A stretch of 64,000 bases of DNA, from the NCBI RefSeq assembly GCF_025994315.1, contig NZ_BAQE01000007.1. The stretch is one strand, 5' to 3'. The notes beneath the pieces are model-generated. The model ran no database searches. It saw only the letters and a program-made list of their open reading frames with translations, and was not told where the DNA came from. The number at the start of each line of letters is the position of its first letter. Within the stretch, counting starts at the first letter, position 1. Position numbers and translations under genes: made by a program. Of the stretch, positions 27,794 to 36,344 are shown one piece after another. This stretch comes from Swaminathania salitolerans. Lineage in GTDB: Bacteria; Pseudomonadota; Alphaproteobacteria; Acetobacterales; Acetobacteraceae.

Positions 27794-28816
27794 ATGCAAC
27801 CCAGCCGCGCCGATCTTGCTGATTTCCTGTATTTCCTGGCGATCGCGCGCCACAGGAGCTTCCGCAAGGCCGCCATTGAGCTGAACGTCTCGACCTCCGC
27901 TCTGAGCCACGCCATGAGCAGCCTCGAGGCGCGCCGGGGAATCAGATTGCTCAACCGGAGCACGCGCGCCGTCACCCTGACCGCCGCAGGCGAGGATCTG
28001 CGTGCGACCATCGAGGAGCCGATCGGCATCATTCGCGGCGCCATCGAGCGTCTGGACCGGCTCAGGGATGCGCCGGCCGGACGCATACGGATCAGCGTGC
28101 CGGGCGATGCCGTTCCTCTCCTGATCGAGCCGGTCCTGCCCGTCTTCATCGCCCGCTATCCGGGCGTGGAAATCGACATCAGCGTCAGCAACCGGATGAT
28201 CGACGTGATCGAGAGCGGATTCGACGCCGGGATCCGCTACGGCGGCACTGTGCCGGAGGATATGATCGCCCTGCGCCTTTCTCCCGACATATGCTGGATG
28301 TCAGCCGCCGCACCGGACTATCTCGCGCGGGAGGGCATACCCGAAACGCCACAGGCGCTCGCCGGACATCGCTGCATCCGCATCCGTCTGGGAAACAGCC
28401 AGATCTATGACTGGGAATTCGAGCGCGATGGCGCGTGCTGCACGATCGCCGCCGCGGGGCCGATCACCGTCGATGACAGCCTGACGGCAATATCCCTGGC
28501 CCGTCAGGGGGCAGGTATCCTCTACGGCGCGGAACCGGTCCTGCGGCCCAGTATCGAGGCGGGAACGCTGATCCCCGTTCTCGCGCCCTGGTCGTCCATG
28601 GGGGGAGGATTTCATATCTATTATTCGGGACGCAGACAGGTGCCCAATGCGCTCAGGCTCCTTATCGCCCTGTTCCGGGAACTGGACCCGATGGGACAAG
28701 GACGCGGTTGCAATCCCGACCTCATGCGCGAGGCCGATCCGGACTCCGGCCCCGGCTTGGATACTGGCTCTGACTCTGACTCTGGCCCCGGCTCTGGCGC
28801 GACGACGTCGGCATGA
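27794..28816 (+). CDS. LysR-family transcriptional regulator
   Basis: A 340-residue regulator with the N-terminal winged helix (about residues 6-65: FLAIARHRSFRKAAIELNVSTSALSHAMSSLE in separate motif parts) and the effector-binding domain from about 95 to 300. GGAGG 7 bases before the ATG at 27794 fixes the start. The last 25 residues are low-complexity Asp/Ser/Gly/Pro and overlap the 3' end of the convergent MFS gene by 95 bases. By position it should control the cupin, aldo/keto reductase and SDR genes. Confidence 0.92.
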   Translation: MQPSRADLADFLYFLAIARHRSFRKAAIELNVSTSALSHAMSSLEARRGIRLLNRSTRAVTLTAAGEDLRATIEEPIGIIRGAIERLDRLRDAPAGRIRISVPGDAVPLLIEPVLPVFIARYPGVEIDISVSNRMIDVIESGFDAGIRYGGTVPEDMIALRLSPDICWMSAAAPDYLAREGIPETPQALAGHRCIRIRLGNSQIYDWEFERDGACCTIAAAGPITVDDSLTAISLARQGAGILYGAEPVLRPSIEAGTLIPVLAPWSSMGGGFHIYYSGRRQVPNALRLLIALFRELDPMGQGRGCNPDLMREADPDSGPGLDTGSDSDSGPGSGATTSA

Positions 28817-30026
28817 AGGCTGCGAAAAACACGAGTGCCAGGATCGCGATGGCCGTCAGGAACAAGAACCCCGTACGATATCCCTCGAGCTGAACGACAT
28901 ATCCCCCGACCAGATTGCTCGCACCGCCGCCAATGCCCACGGCGAGCGCAACCATCCCCTGCAGGACGTTGAAGCGCCCGGTTCCCCGGGTCAGATCGGC
29001 GGCAATCACGATGGCGATCACACCGAATATTCCCGCAGCGATTCCATCGAGAATCTGGATCGCTACGATGGCAAGTGGCGCCTCGACCCACGAAAACAGA
29101 ATGCCCCGGACCGGAAGGATCGCGAACGCGATCATGAAAATGGCCTTGTTTCCGACGCCCTGACGCATCGCCAGCCCGACCGCCCAGGCAACGAGCATCA
29201 TCGTGAACTGCGCGACGATCACGCAGGCGCTCAGTGTAACGGTTCCCTTTCCGGGGTGACTCAGCGCCATGACCTGACCGGCGAAAGGAAGCATCGCCGC
29301 GTTGCCGAAATGAAAGAGCGCGATCGAGGCAAGAAACACCCAGACCGGTCGACATGTGAGCAAAGATATCAACCCGAGAGGCGGGCCGTCGCTTCCGTCC
29401 TCGCTGCCTCGCGCGACATTCTGATCGATTTCTCCCGGGCGGATCAGAAGCAGAGCCAGCGCACTCACGACAGCCGATCCGCAGACGAAATAGAAGATCC
29501 AGTGCAGTCCCCAGTACTGGCCGAACACGCCCGCCAGTGCCGCCGCAGTGAACGAGCCGCAATGGTTGATCGTCTGGTTTCGGCTGATACGCCCCGGCAG
29601 GCGCTTTCTGCCGACCAGACCGAGCGAGATGGCGGACAATGCGGGAGGAATGACAGCCGAGGCGGCCCCGAGCATGATCTGCGCGGCAAGGACCGGGGCA
29701 ACCCCCTCAAAGGACACGATCAGGAGGCAGCTGACAGCGGTGATCAGCGCCGCCGCTGCAATGAGAAGGCGCTTCCAGCGCGTCGCATCCACCAGAAGCC
29801 CCGCAGGAATCTGGCACAGAGCCGCAGCGAACCCCGCAACGGCCATGGCAAGACCGACAGGGCCTGCCTGCCAGTGACGCGCGCTCGTGAGAAAGACGGT
29901 AAGATAGGGACCGACACCTCCCTGCACATCTGCAAGAAAGAAATTCGTCGCATCGAGACCGCCCGACGATGCGGGGGACGGAGCTGAACGTCGGAAAGAC
30001 GATGCCTCTGTGTCTCGTGCTGTCAC
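28722..30026 (-). CDS. MFS transporter
   Basis: A 434-residue major facilitator with about 11-12 hydrophobic segments. The first is near NFFLADVQGGVGPYLTVFL, and the loop between segments 2 and 3 contains LLVDATRWKRL, corresponding to the MFS signature. It resembles efflux-type MFS_1 members. I start it at the GTG at 30026, since the upstream frame to 30614 is Arg/Gly-rich non-protein-like sequence. The last 28 residues are a Ser/Gln/Arg-rich tail encoded by repeats overlapping the LysR gene. Substrate unknown. Confidence 0.8.
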   Translation of the reverse strand: MTARDTEASSFRRSAPSPASSGGLDATNFFLADVQGGVGPYLTVFLTSARHWQAGPVGLAMAVAGFAAALCQIPAGLLVDATRWKRLLIAAAALITAVSCLLIVSFEGVAPVLAAQIMLGAASAVIPPALSAISLGLVGRKRLPGRISRNQTINHCGSFTAAALAGVFGQYWGLHWIFYFVCGSAVVSALALLLIRPGEIDQNVARGSEDGSDGPPLGLISLLTCRPVWVFLASIALFHFGNAAMLPFAGQVMALSHPGKGTVTLSACVIVAQFTMMLVAWAVGLAMRQGVGNKAIFMIAFAILPVRGILFSWVEAPLAIVAIQILDGIAAGIFGVIAIVIAADLTRGTGRFNVLQGMVALAVGIGGGASNLVGGYVVQLEGYRTGFLFLTAIAILALVFFAAFMPTSSRQSRGQSQSQSQYPSRGRSPDRPRA

Positions 30027-30308
30027 GCGCCTGATCCGTTGAAAGGGGAGGACTGGAAAGGATGTGAAGTGAAGGACACTTCCCGGATGTCCCAGGCCGG
30101 AGGACACCCGACAGCGATCGTTCCGGAGCGATGGAGAACGCACTCCGACTGCTCCACGTTCCCCTCTTCCCGGGTTCTGTCCTCCCGGGCTCCTGTCTTT
30201 CGGGTTCGGTCCTGCGCCGCATGGACCGGGATACCTGCATACAGCAATAGCTGGATATGCCATGCTGGCTGTCTGCATACGGGACCGGGAACCCGGGACA
30301 CCCTGCAC

Positions 30309-30581
30309 ATGAAAGTAGAAGCGACGATGCGAACAGCCATGCGGGTCCTGCAATTTCCTTGTCTCTGCCTGTCCTTTCTTCTCATGCTGATCGGTATCGC
30401 GCATGACGCATTCGGGATTCCCGCAGGCATGTTCCTGTACCCGGACGGTCGTCTCGCCATCGGTGCGATAGCCGATACGGCACAGGCAACCGAGCTGCTC
30501 GGGGCGTACAGCAACGCGTTTTTCCTCGGCGTGGCTGCTCTCCTGTATCTCGCCGGGGAAAATGCCCATACGCACCGTTAG
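30309..30581 (+). CDS. Small two-helix membrane protein
   Basis: A 90-residue hypothetical with two hydrophobic segments (about residues 12-32 and 62-82) joined by a short loop. An alternative ATG at 30327 gives 84 residues. No recognised family; it might be a remnant of a longer four-helix protein. It stands alone in plus orientation between the MFS and flippase genes. Confidence 0.45.
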   Translation: MKVEATMRTAMRVLQFPCLCLSFLLMLIGIAHDAFGIPAGMFLYPDGRLAIGAIADTAQATELLGAYSNAFFLGVAALLYLAGENAHTHR

Positions 30582-30620
30582 AGCCCGGACCCGATCGGGA
30601 GACGGCCCGGTCATCTTTAT

Positions 30621-30700
30621 ATCCGGTCAGCCCTGTATCCGGTCAGCCCTGTATCCGGTCAGCCCTTTATCCGGTCAGCCCGATATCCGGTCAGCCATGA
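30621..30700. repeat. Minisatellite, five 16-bp units
   Basis: Five tandem copies of ATCCGGTCAGCC plus a variable four-base tail (CTGT, CTGT, CTTT, CGAT, ATGA). The array lies just past the flippase gene, and the last unit contains that gene's stop codon. The units are nearly identical, indicating recent expansion. Confidence 0.95.
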
Positions 30701-32064
30701 CCCCCCGGAGACGGGTCTCCCGGATCAGGGACGGGACCTCCGGTTCCGATCCAGCGCGGCACGAGGCCGAGACAGGCGATCAGGATGAACGCGGAGCAAA
30801 GCAGGCTGGCCAGAGCGGCACCGGTGATGCCGCAGGTCATGAGCAATCCGCCCAGAACGGGAAAATAGCCCGCTATCGTCAGCATCCGGTAGCGCAGAAC
30901 GGATGCAAGACGCCCGAGCACGGTCAGCAATGTCTCGAGCGGGACGATACAGATCTCCATCAGGGCACTGCCCACCATCAGAAGGATGATCGCAAGCTCG
31001 CCGGGATAGGTCTGGTGCAGCATCAGACTGACGATCGTCCTGCCGCCGAACACGGCCACCAGCACGGCAAGACAGGAAAAACCCCCGATGATCAGGGCGA
31101 GTCTTCTGATGACATGACGCAGCATGGTCCAGTCCCGGTTGTCCCGGAACCGGACGAATTCCGGATACAGGCTCGGGATCATCATCTGCGCAGGTTTGGC
31201 AAGGCCGTCGCAGATCTGCTTCGTGACCCGGTATATGGCCACCTCGCGAACGCCGAGAATGGCCCCGATGACGAGGGTCCCCCCCTGACGGAAGATCGCA
31301 TCGAGAATCTGGTTCGAGCTGACCCTCAGGGTGAACCCCCAGAACCCGGCAATGCCACGCTCGGCAAGAACGGCACGGAAAAGGGGCAGTATCGGCCCCA
31401 TGGCCCGACGATAGAGCACGAGACCGCAACCGGTGGTGAGCACAAAGAGCACCAGCTGATGCAGGAACCAGGCGAAAAGAAAATATCCCAGGGAGAGATG
31501 CAGGAGATATCCCACGAGATATCCGGCCGTGCGTGTGCAGGTTGCGGCGAAATCGAACAGGGCGGCAAGTCCGAAGCGATTGCACAGGCGGATCAGCCCG
31601 ACCGACCAGCCCGTATTCATGACGAGCACGGTGGCCATCATCCACATGCCATCGAGCCGGACCGCGTCCGACCAGCCCATGATCGCGGTTCCCGTCACGA
31701 ACACGATGGCGATGCCGGCAAGACAGCCCGTCAGCGCGCTGAGCAGGTCCGCCCTGATACACAGGGCAAGGATCGATCTGAAAACGGGACGATCGCCGCA
31801 CGCGAAAGGCGCGGCACCGAAATGAAGCAAGGCCTGCCAGGACTGGAGATGGCTCATATCGGAAACGAGCGTGACGAAGGCGGTCACGAGCAGCAATATG
31901 CCGAACGGGCCGATCCCCAGCGCATGCACCGCCCAGGCGACATAGGCGAAACTGAAGAGCGCATTCAGTATGCGGCTGCATACGAGAAACCCGGTATTGC
32001 TGGCAATTCGATGCAGGGCCGAACCGTTGTGATCCCGATTCTCCCTGCCCGGAGTCATGCTCAT
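30691..32064 (-). CDS. Polysaccharide flippase (Wzx/MOP superfamily)
   Basis: A 457-residue multi-spanning membrane protein with 12-14 hydrophobic segments and the general layout of lipopolysaccharide/exopolysaccharide exporters, which flip lipid-linked sugar units to the periplasm. The N-terminal ASNTGFLVCSRILNALFSF is typical. Its ATG overlaps the stop of the glycosyltransferase by 4 bases, so the two form a pair. Its C-terminus is Pro/Gly/Asp-rich and runs into the 16-bp repeat. Confidence 0.82.
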   Translation of the reverse strand: MSMTPGRENRDHNGSALHRIASNTGFLVCSRILNALFSFAYVAWAVHALGIGPFGILLLVTAFVTLVSDMSHLQSWQALLHFGAAPFACGDRPVFRSILALCIRADLLSALTGCLAGIAIVFVTGTAIMGWSDAVRLDGMWMMATVLVMNTGWSVGLIRLCNRFGLAALFDFAATCTRTAGYLVGYLLHLSLGYFLFAWFLHQLVLFVLTTGCGLVLYRRAMGPILPLFRAVLAERGIAGFWGFTLRVSSNQILDAIFRQGGTLVIGAILGVREVAIYRVTKQICDGLAKPAQMMIPSLYPEFVRFRDNRDWTMLRHVIRRLALIIGGFSCLAVLVAVFGGRTIVSLMLHQTYPGELAIILLMVGSALMEICIVPLETLLTVLGRLASVLRYRMLTIAGYFPVLGGLLMTCGITGAALASLLCSAFILIACLGLVPRWIGTGGPVPDPGDPSPGGHG

Positions 32065-33200
32065 GCCTTGCCCATCAGTTCGAGATAATGTCGCCCGCCG
32101 CGGGAGACATGATAGGGCCTGGAACAGGACGACAGGAGAGCGGCATCGGGGGCATCCGTTTCCAGAATCGCGATGAGCGCCTCGGCCAGGGCCGACGGGT
32201 CGGCCGGAGGAACGATGCGCCCCGTATCGTCACAGGCGATCAGATCCGTAACCGCAGGCGAACAGCGTGTCGAGACGACCTGTCGTCCGGCCGCCAGAGC
32301 CTCGAGAAGAACCGCCCCGAAACTCTCGCAATGCGAACTGAGCGCGAACACCCGGCAGATCTCGAGATAGGGGCCGATACAGGGGACGAAACCCGTCAGG
32401 ACGACGCTGTCGCCCAGACCGAGCCGGTCGATCTCGCGCTCGAGACGCGCCCGCTCCGGCCCTTCGCCGCAAAGCGTGAGGGTGGCATCGGGACATTGCG
32501 CGCGCACCCGGTCGAAGGCCTGAAGCAGAACATCGAATCCCTTGACCGGGACGAGGCGCCCTGCGGCGAGGATGTTCTGTCCGGATGCCCGGCGCAGATT
32601 CCGGGGTTCGGTATCGCAAAGAGCCGGAAGAGGAACGACCGTGATATCGTCACGGCGTGTCATCGCGGCGACATCGCGCGCAAGCGGGCCGGACAGGGTC
32701 GTCACATGATCGGCCCCGCGCAGCAGGAAGCGCGTTCTCAGGGCATAGAAACGCTGGCTCCATTTGCACCGTCCCGGGCGCCGCACGGGAGAGCTCACCT
32801 GGGCGACCAGAACCGGGCGGAGCGAGACAGGCAGAACGGACAGAAACGGCACGACCGGCCAGTGGCTGTTGCCGGGAATATAGAACGCATCGAACGATCG
32901 GCCTCTCTGACGGATCAGCCGCCAGATCCGTAAAGCCAGCCCCCATGGCAGGAGGCTCTCCCCCAGCCAGGCAGGCAGCCCGAGATCAACGATCTCGACC
33001 GGCTCGCGCAGGAGTTCCCGCAACGGCCCCTGCCCTCGCCCCGCGAGAACGATGACGCGAAACCCCAGAGACGCCCAGAAATTGGCGAGGAGCAGGGCGA
33101 TCCTCTCGCTCCCCCCGAGTCTGAAATCCCTGAGCGCGAGGGCAATGACCGCAGGAGACGGTCCCGCCCCCGCCTTCTGGCCGACATCTGCAACTGACAT
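32061..33200 (-). CDS. Glycosyltransferase family 4
   Basis: A 379-residue GT-B glycosyltransferase that would add a sugar to a surface glycan in the cytoplasm. An N-terminal Rossmann domain begins with ALRDFRLGGSERIALLLA. The C-terminal donor-binding domain has AAGRLVPVKGFDVLLQAF near 210 and the EX7E-like motif HCESFGAVLLEALA near 290. It is coupled to the flippase. No polymerase, ligase or further glycosyltransferases are adjacent. Confidence 0.88.
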   Translation of the reverse strand: MSVADVGQKAGAGPSPAVIALALRDFRLGGSERIALLLANFWASLGFRVIVLAGRGQGPLRELLREPVEIVDLGLPAWLGESLLPWGLALRIWRLIRQRGRSFDAFYIPGNSHWPVVPFLSVLPVSLRPVLVAQVSSPVRRPGRCKWSQRFYALRTRFLLRGADHVTTLSGPLARDVAAMTRRDDITVVPLPALCDTEPRNLRRASGQNILAAGRLVPVKGFDVLLQAFDRVRAQCPDATLTLCGEGPERARLEREIDRLGLGDSVVLTGFVPCIGPYLEICRVFALSSHCESFGAVLLEALAAGRQVVSTRCSPAVTDLIACDDTGRIVPPADPSALAEALIAILETDAPDAALLSSCSRPYHVSRGGRHYLELMGKA

Positions 33201-33345
33201 GAACGTGACACGATTTCGCTGGATCTGATCTCGGGTCGAGTCATGACATGGTTTGACACACGTTACAATGCGTCACGTTGAGAGACGTTCCGCAAGACGC
33301 GCGGGACATCGGCCTGTGCGACCGACTCCCGCGCCGCACAGGTCG

Positions 33346-33411
33346 CCCGGGAGATTCTGCCCGGGAGATTCTGTGCGGGACATCTTGCCCGGGCCATCCT
33401 GTCCCGGGGGC
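33346..33411. repeat. Degenerate 14-bp tandem repeat
   Basis: Units CCCGGGAGATTCTG, CCCGGGAGATTCTG, TGCGGGACATCTTG and CCCGGGCCATCCTG, then a partial unit. The CCCGGG cores are self-complementary and could fold. The array sits between the glycosyltransferase start and the 3' end of the next minus-strand gene. Confidence 0.85.
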
Positions 33412-33417
33412 GCCTCC

Positions 33418-33786
33418 TCAGGATTTGCCGGACGTGTCGCCTCCCTGCGTCGCCTCTGGCGCCGTTTTTCCAGGCTGGGTCGAATGCTCGACATCGTAAG
33501 CCGTCGCCTTCTCTACATAGCTGCCCTTCGCGCCCGGATGCTCCTTGTCGTAGAGGGCGGCTTTCTCGCGCGCCTCCTTGCGATATTCGTGGCGCTTGTA
33601 CATGCCCGTTGCGCATCCTCCCATGGCGCCGAGCACGCCATGCTTGACCAGATGCCCGCCGACTGCGCCTGCGGCACCATATTTGAGACATCCGCCCGGT
33701 TCCGCCTGCGCGGCAGGAGAGAGAGCGAAGGGAGCCAGTACGAGCGCACACAGGGCGGGCGCTGCCAGACTTGCGCGAAGACGCAT
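33418..33786 (-). CDS. Secreted glycine-zipper-like protein
   Basis: A 122-residue hypothetical with a signal peptide ending AAQAEP near residue 28. A Gly-rich segment (YGAAGAVGGHLVKHGVLGAMGGCATG) follows, given here as a motif with two Cys, then a charged region with KRHEYRKEAREKAALYDK and a polar tail. The start at the ATG at 33786 has GAGGA 8 bases upstream; an in-frame TTG at 33801 is less likely. It could be a periplasmic or surface protein; function unknown. Confidence 0.7.
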   Translation of the reverse strand: MRLRASLAAPALCALVLAPFALSPAAQAEPGGCLKYGAAGAVGGHLVKHGVLGAMGGCATGMYKRHEYRKEAREKAALYDKEHPGAKGSYVEKATAYDVEHSTQPGKTAPEATQGGDTSGKS

Positions 33787-33814
33787 CGAAAAAATCCTCA
33801 ATCGTGTAGAAATT

Positions 33815-33831
33815 CCCGCCCGACGGGCGGG
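33815..33831 (-). terminator. Hairpin after kup
   Basis: A 7-bp perfect GC stem CCCGCCC-GAC-GGGCGGG, 40 bases beyond the kup stop, is followed on the minus strand by AATTTC. The short T-run makes it a weak to moderate intrinsic terminator. It also lies just before the secreted-protein gene start. Confidence 0.5.
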
Positions 33832-33870
33832 TAGAGCAGAGCGACCGTCGCATCGACGGCGCGGGCGCCG

Positions 33871-35742
33871 TCAGATCTCGACCTGATGCCCGACCTCGAT
33901 CAGTCGCTCGCGCGGCAGTGTAAACCGATCCGAAGCCCGCACCGCATTACGATACAGAAAGCCGAAAAGAATACGTCGCGGGCCAAACATTTTCGGCCTC
34001 TTGAGGTCCTTGACGACATCGTCATTCCCGGAGACGAACACGACCTTGTCGAGATCCACAGAGCATCCTTTTTCGCGGGCCTCGCTCAGAACGTAATAGA
34101 GATTGGGCACCTCGACGAACCCGAAACGCACATTGATCTGCCATAACCCGTCTCCGGTTTCCTTGACGGTCATCCTGTGTTCGGGCGCGACCCGGGGTAC
34201 GGTTTCGAAACGGACATTCAGCGCGACCACCCGCTCGGGCAGGCAGTTGAAATCGGCGGCATGACGCATGACGATCGGTGGAAGCGCACTCTCGTAGCGG
34301 GAGAGAAAGACCGCTTCTCCCGGCGTGCGGGTGAGCGTCTTGTCCCGGAGCCTCTGACGCAGCTTCTCGGATCCCTCTCCAAGGGGCGCGAGACCGGCCC
34401 TCAGAAGGATCGTCCCCCGCCGCCACGTGGTCATGACGATATAGAGAAACAATCCGATCAGGAGCGGAACATATCCGCCCTTGCCGATCTTCATGAGATT
34501 GGCGACGAAAAATGCGAGATCGATCGCCCCGAAAAAGAGAGCGACAGGGAGCGCTTTCCACAGGGGCCAGGCCCATCGCGCGCGCATGACGTCGAAGATC
34601 AGCAGCGTCGTCATCAGCATCGTCGTGGAGACCGCCGTCCCGTAGGCGCCGGACAACGCATCCGAACTGCGGAAGGTGAGAGCGATCAGAAGCGTGACGA
34701 CCATAAGCAGCCAGTTGACCACGGAAACATAGATCTGACCGTATTCGGCGTCGGAGGTCTGACGGATATTGAGGCTCGGAAACCAGCCGAGCTGGATAGC
34801 CTGACGGGTCAGGGTGAAGGCGCCGGTGATGATCGCCTGGCTTGCAATGATGGTGGCAAAGGTCGCGAGAATCACCATCGGCAGAACCAGAGCATGGGGC
34901 ATGGCGGCAAAGAACGGATTATCCCTCACCCCGGGATGACTCATCAGAAAGGCCGTCTGTCCGGCATAGCTCAGGATAAGCATGGGGAGCACGACGAGAC
35001 CGAGCGCGAGACGCACGCTGGGCCGGCCGACATGGCTCATATCGGCATAGAGCGCCTCCGCCCCGGTGACGGAGAGGAAGACGGCACCGAGAATCACGAG
35101 GCTCCTGCCGCCATGCTCGTAGAGAAACCGCAGGGCGAATACCGGGTCCAGCCCGACCAGAACGCCCGGATGTCCGAGAAGGGACGCAGCACCCAGCCCG
35201 CCCATGCACAGGAACCACAGAAGCATGACCGGCCCGAACACACGGCTTATCCGTGCCGTCCCCAGAGGCTGAACCATGAAGATCCCGAGAAGGATGATCG
35301 TGGCGATCGGCAGGATATAATCGTCGAGGGAATGGGTAACGACACCGATCCCCTCGACGGCACTGAGAACCGAGATGGCCGGCGTAATGGCGCCATCGCC
35401 ATAGAGCAGGGCTGCACCGAAGAGCCCGGCAGCCGAGAGCAAGGTGCCCCGGCTGTACCAGTGCTTGCCGAAAACGCCACCGACGAGAGAGAAGAGGGCG
35501 AGGATACCCCCCTCGCCCTTGTTGTCCGCACGCATCACCACCATGGCGTATTTCACGGCCACCACGAGAATCATGGTCCACACCAGAAGGGAAAAACTGC
35601 CGAGCAGCGTGGCGCGATCCGATGTGCCCGTATCGGTGAGAACGGTCTGCAACGTATAGAGCGGACTCGTGCCGATATCGCCGAAGACGATCCCGAGTGC
35701 TGCCAGCGCTCCCGGCAGCATGTTCCCCTTCTCTTCAGCCAT
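33871..35742 (-). CDS. kup: Low-affinity potassium transporter Kup
   Basis: A 623-residue K+ uptake protein of the KUP/HAK/KT family. The N-terminal ALGIVFGDIGTSPLYTLQTVL is diagnostic, followed by about 12 transmembrane segments with YGDGAITPAISVLSAVEGI, YADMSHVGRPSVRLAL and SQAIITGAFTLTRQAIQLG motif parts. A cytoplasmic C-terminal domain occupies about residues 450-623. The ATG at 35742 has GGAAAAAGAG upstream and gives the canonical N-terminus. Likely monocistronic. Confidence 0.96.
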   Translation of the reverse strand: MAEEKGNMLPGALAALGIVFGDIGTSPLYTLQTVLTDTGTSDRATLLGSFSLLVWTMILVVAVKYAMVVMRADNKGEGGILALFSLVGGVFGKHWYSRGTLLSAAGLFGAALLYGDGAITPAISVLSAVEGIGVVTHSLDDYILPIATIILLGIFMVQPLGTARISRVFGPVMLLWFLCMGGLGAASLLGHPGVLVGLDPVFALRFLYEHGGRSLVILGAVFLSVTGAEALYADMSHVGRPSVRLALGLVVLPMLILSYAGQTAFLMSHPGVRDNPFFAAMPHALVLPMVILATFATIIASQAIITGAFTLTRQAIQLGWFPSLNIRQTSDAEYGQIYVSVVNWLLMVVTLLIALTFRSSDALSGAYGTAVSTTMLMTTLLIFDVMRARWAWPLWKALPVALFFGAIDLAFFVANLMKIGKGGYVPLLIGLFLYIVMTTWRRGTILLRAGLAPLGEGSEKLRQRLRDKTLTRTPGEAVFLSRYESALPPIVMRHAADFNCLPERVVALNVRFETVPRVAPEHRMTVKETGDGLWQINVRFGFVEVPNLYYVLSEAREKGCSVDLDKVVFVSGNDDVVKDLKRPKMFGPRRILFGFLYRNAVRASDRFTLPRERLIEVGHQVEI

Positions 35743-36062
35743 TCTCTTTTTCCGTCGATGTGTGGATTTATGGATCTGTTTTCGCTCGAGTTTCGCTCGA
35801 GGGTCGGGTCTGCTGTTCTCAGACGTACCGGTTTCGGCCGCGCCCGTCCCCTGCGCGGGGCGCGGCACGACGCCGGGGTTTTCCTCCCGGGCTTTTACCC
35901 CGCGACTCTCATATCTGGTGCCTACTTACAGGATTACGGTCCTGTGACGCTTCGGTTCTCTCCCGGACGCTGCATTATGTGCGCCCGGAAAACCGATCCC
36001 GGAAACCGCAGCCGGAGGAACCGCAGCCGGAGGAACCGCAATCGGGAGCCGCGCGGCCTGGC
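35743..36062. other. Upstream region of kup
   Basis: No gene is seen in these 320 bases. They contain a direct repeat TTTCGCTCGAG (twice near 35780-35803), a hairpin CCGCGCCC/GGGCGCGG (35838-35845 and 35858-35865) and a 15-bp tandem repeat at the right end. The kup promoter should lie here; I could not fix its boxes. Confidence 0.45.
35999..36053. repeat. 15-bp tandem repeat
   Basis: About three and a half units of CCGGAGGAACCGCAG; the two central units differ by one base and the outer units are degenerate. It lies immediately after the stop of the 71-residue gene. Confidence 0.8.
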
Positions 36063-36278
36063 TCAGTGGCGGTCCGGATTATCCGCATCGAGGAGTTTCA
36101 CATCGATGATCATCGCGCCGGAAAAGAAAATCGGCTTGACGAGATGCTTGATGATGAAATGACCGTCCCCACCCTGGATATGTACCGGAACCGTGATGTC
36201 GTATCCCGAAAGGCGGGCGTCATAGGTCGCTTCGTTACCGTTCACTGCCACGAGCGCAATCAATTCATCGTTTGTCAC
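36063..36278 (-). CDS. 71-residue protein of unknown function
   Basis: A small protein starting at a GTG with GGAG exactly 6 bases upstream. Its composition is more AT-rich than its neighbours, and the sequence (for example LVAVNGNEATYDARLSGYDI, then HFIIKHLVKPIFF and DVKLLDADNPD) looks like a compact beta-rich domain. It follows the HerA-like ATPase by 66 bases on the same strand and may be cotranscribed with it. No family recognised. Confidence 0.55.
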   Translation of the reverse strand: MTNDELIALVAVNGNEATYDARLSGYDITVPVHIQGGDGHFIIKHLVKPIFFSGAMIIDVKLLDADNPDRH

Positions 36279-36344
36279 ATTATTCTCCGCAACTTTTTTC
36301 GGACATGAGAGCAAACGACTGAAGAGGTGTCAGGGTTCCGAGGT

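Noticed and set aside
30621..30700. CRISPR array
   Set aside because: Units are contiguous 16-mers without spacers and no cas genes are present.
36279..36314. TTG start extending the 71-residue protein by 12 residues
   Set aside because: The GTG at 36278 has GGAG at ideal spacing; the TTG has none.
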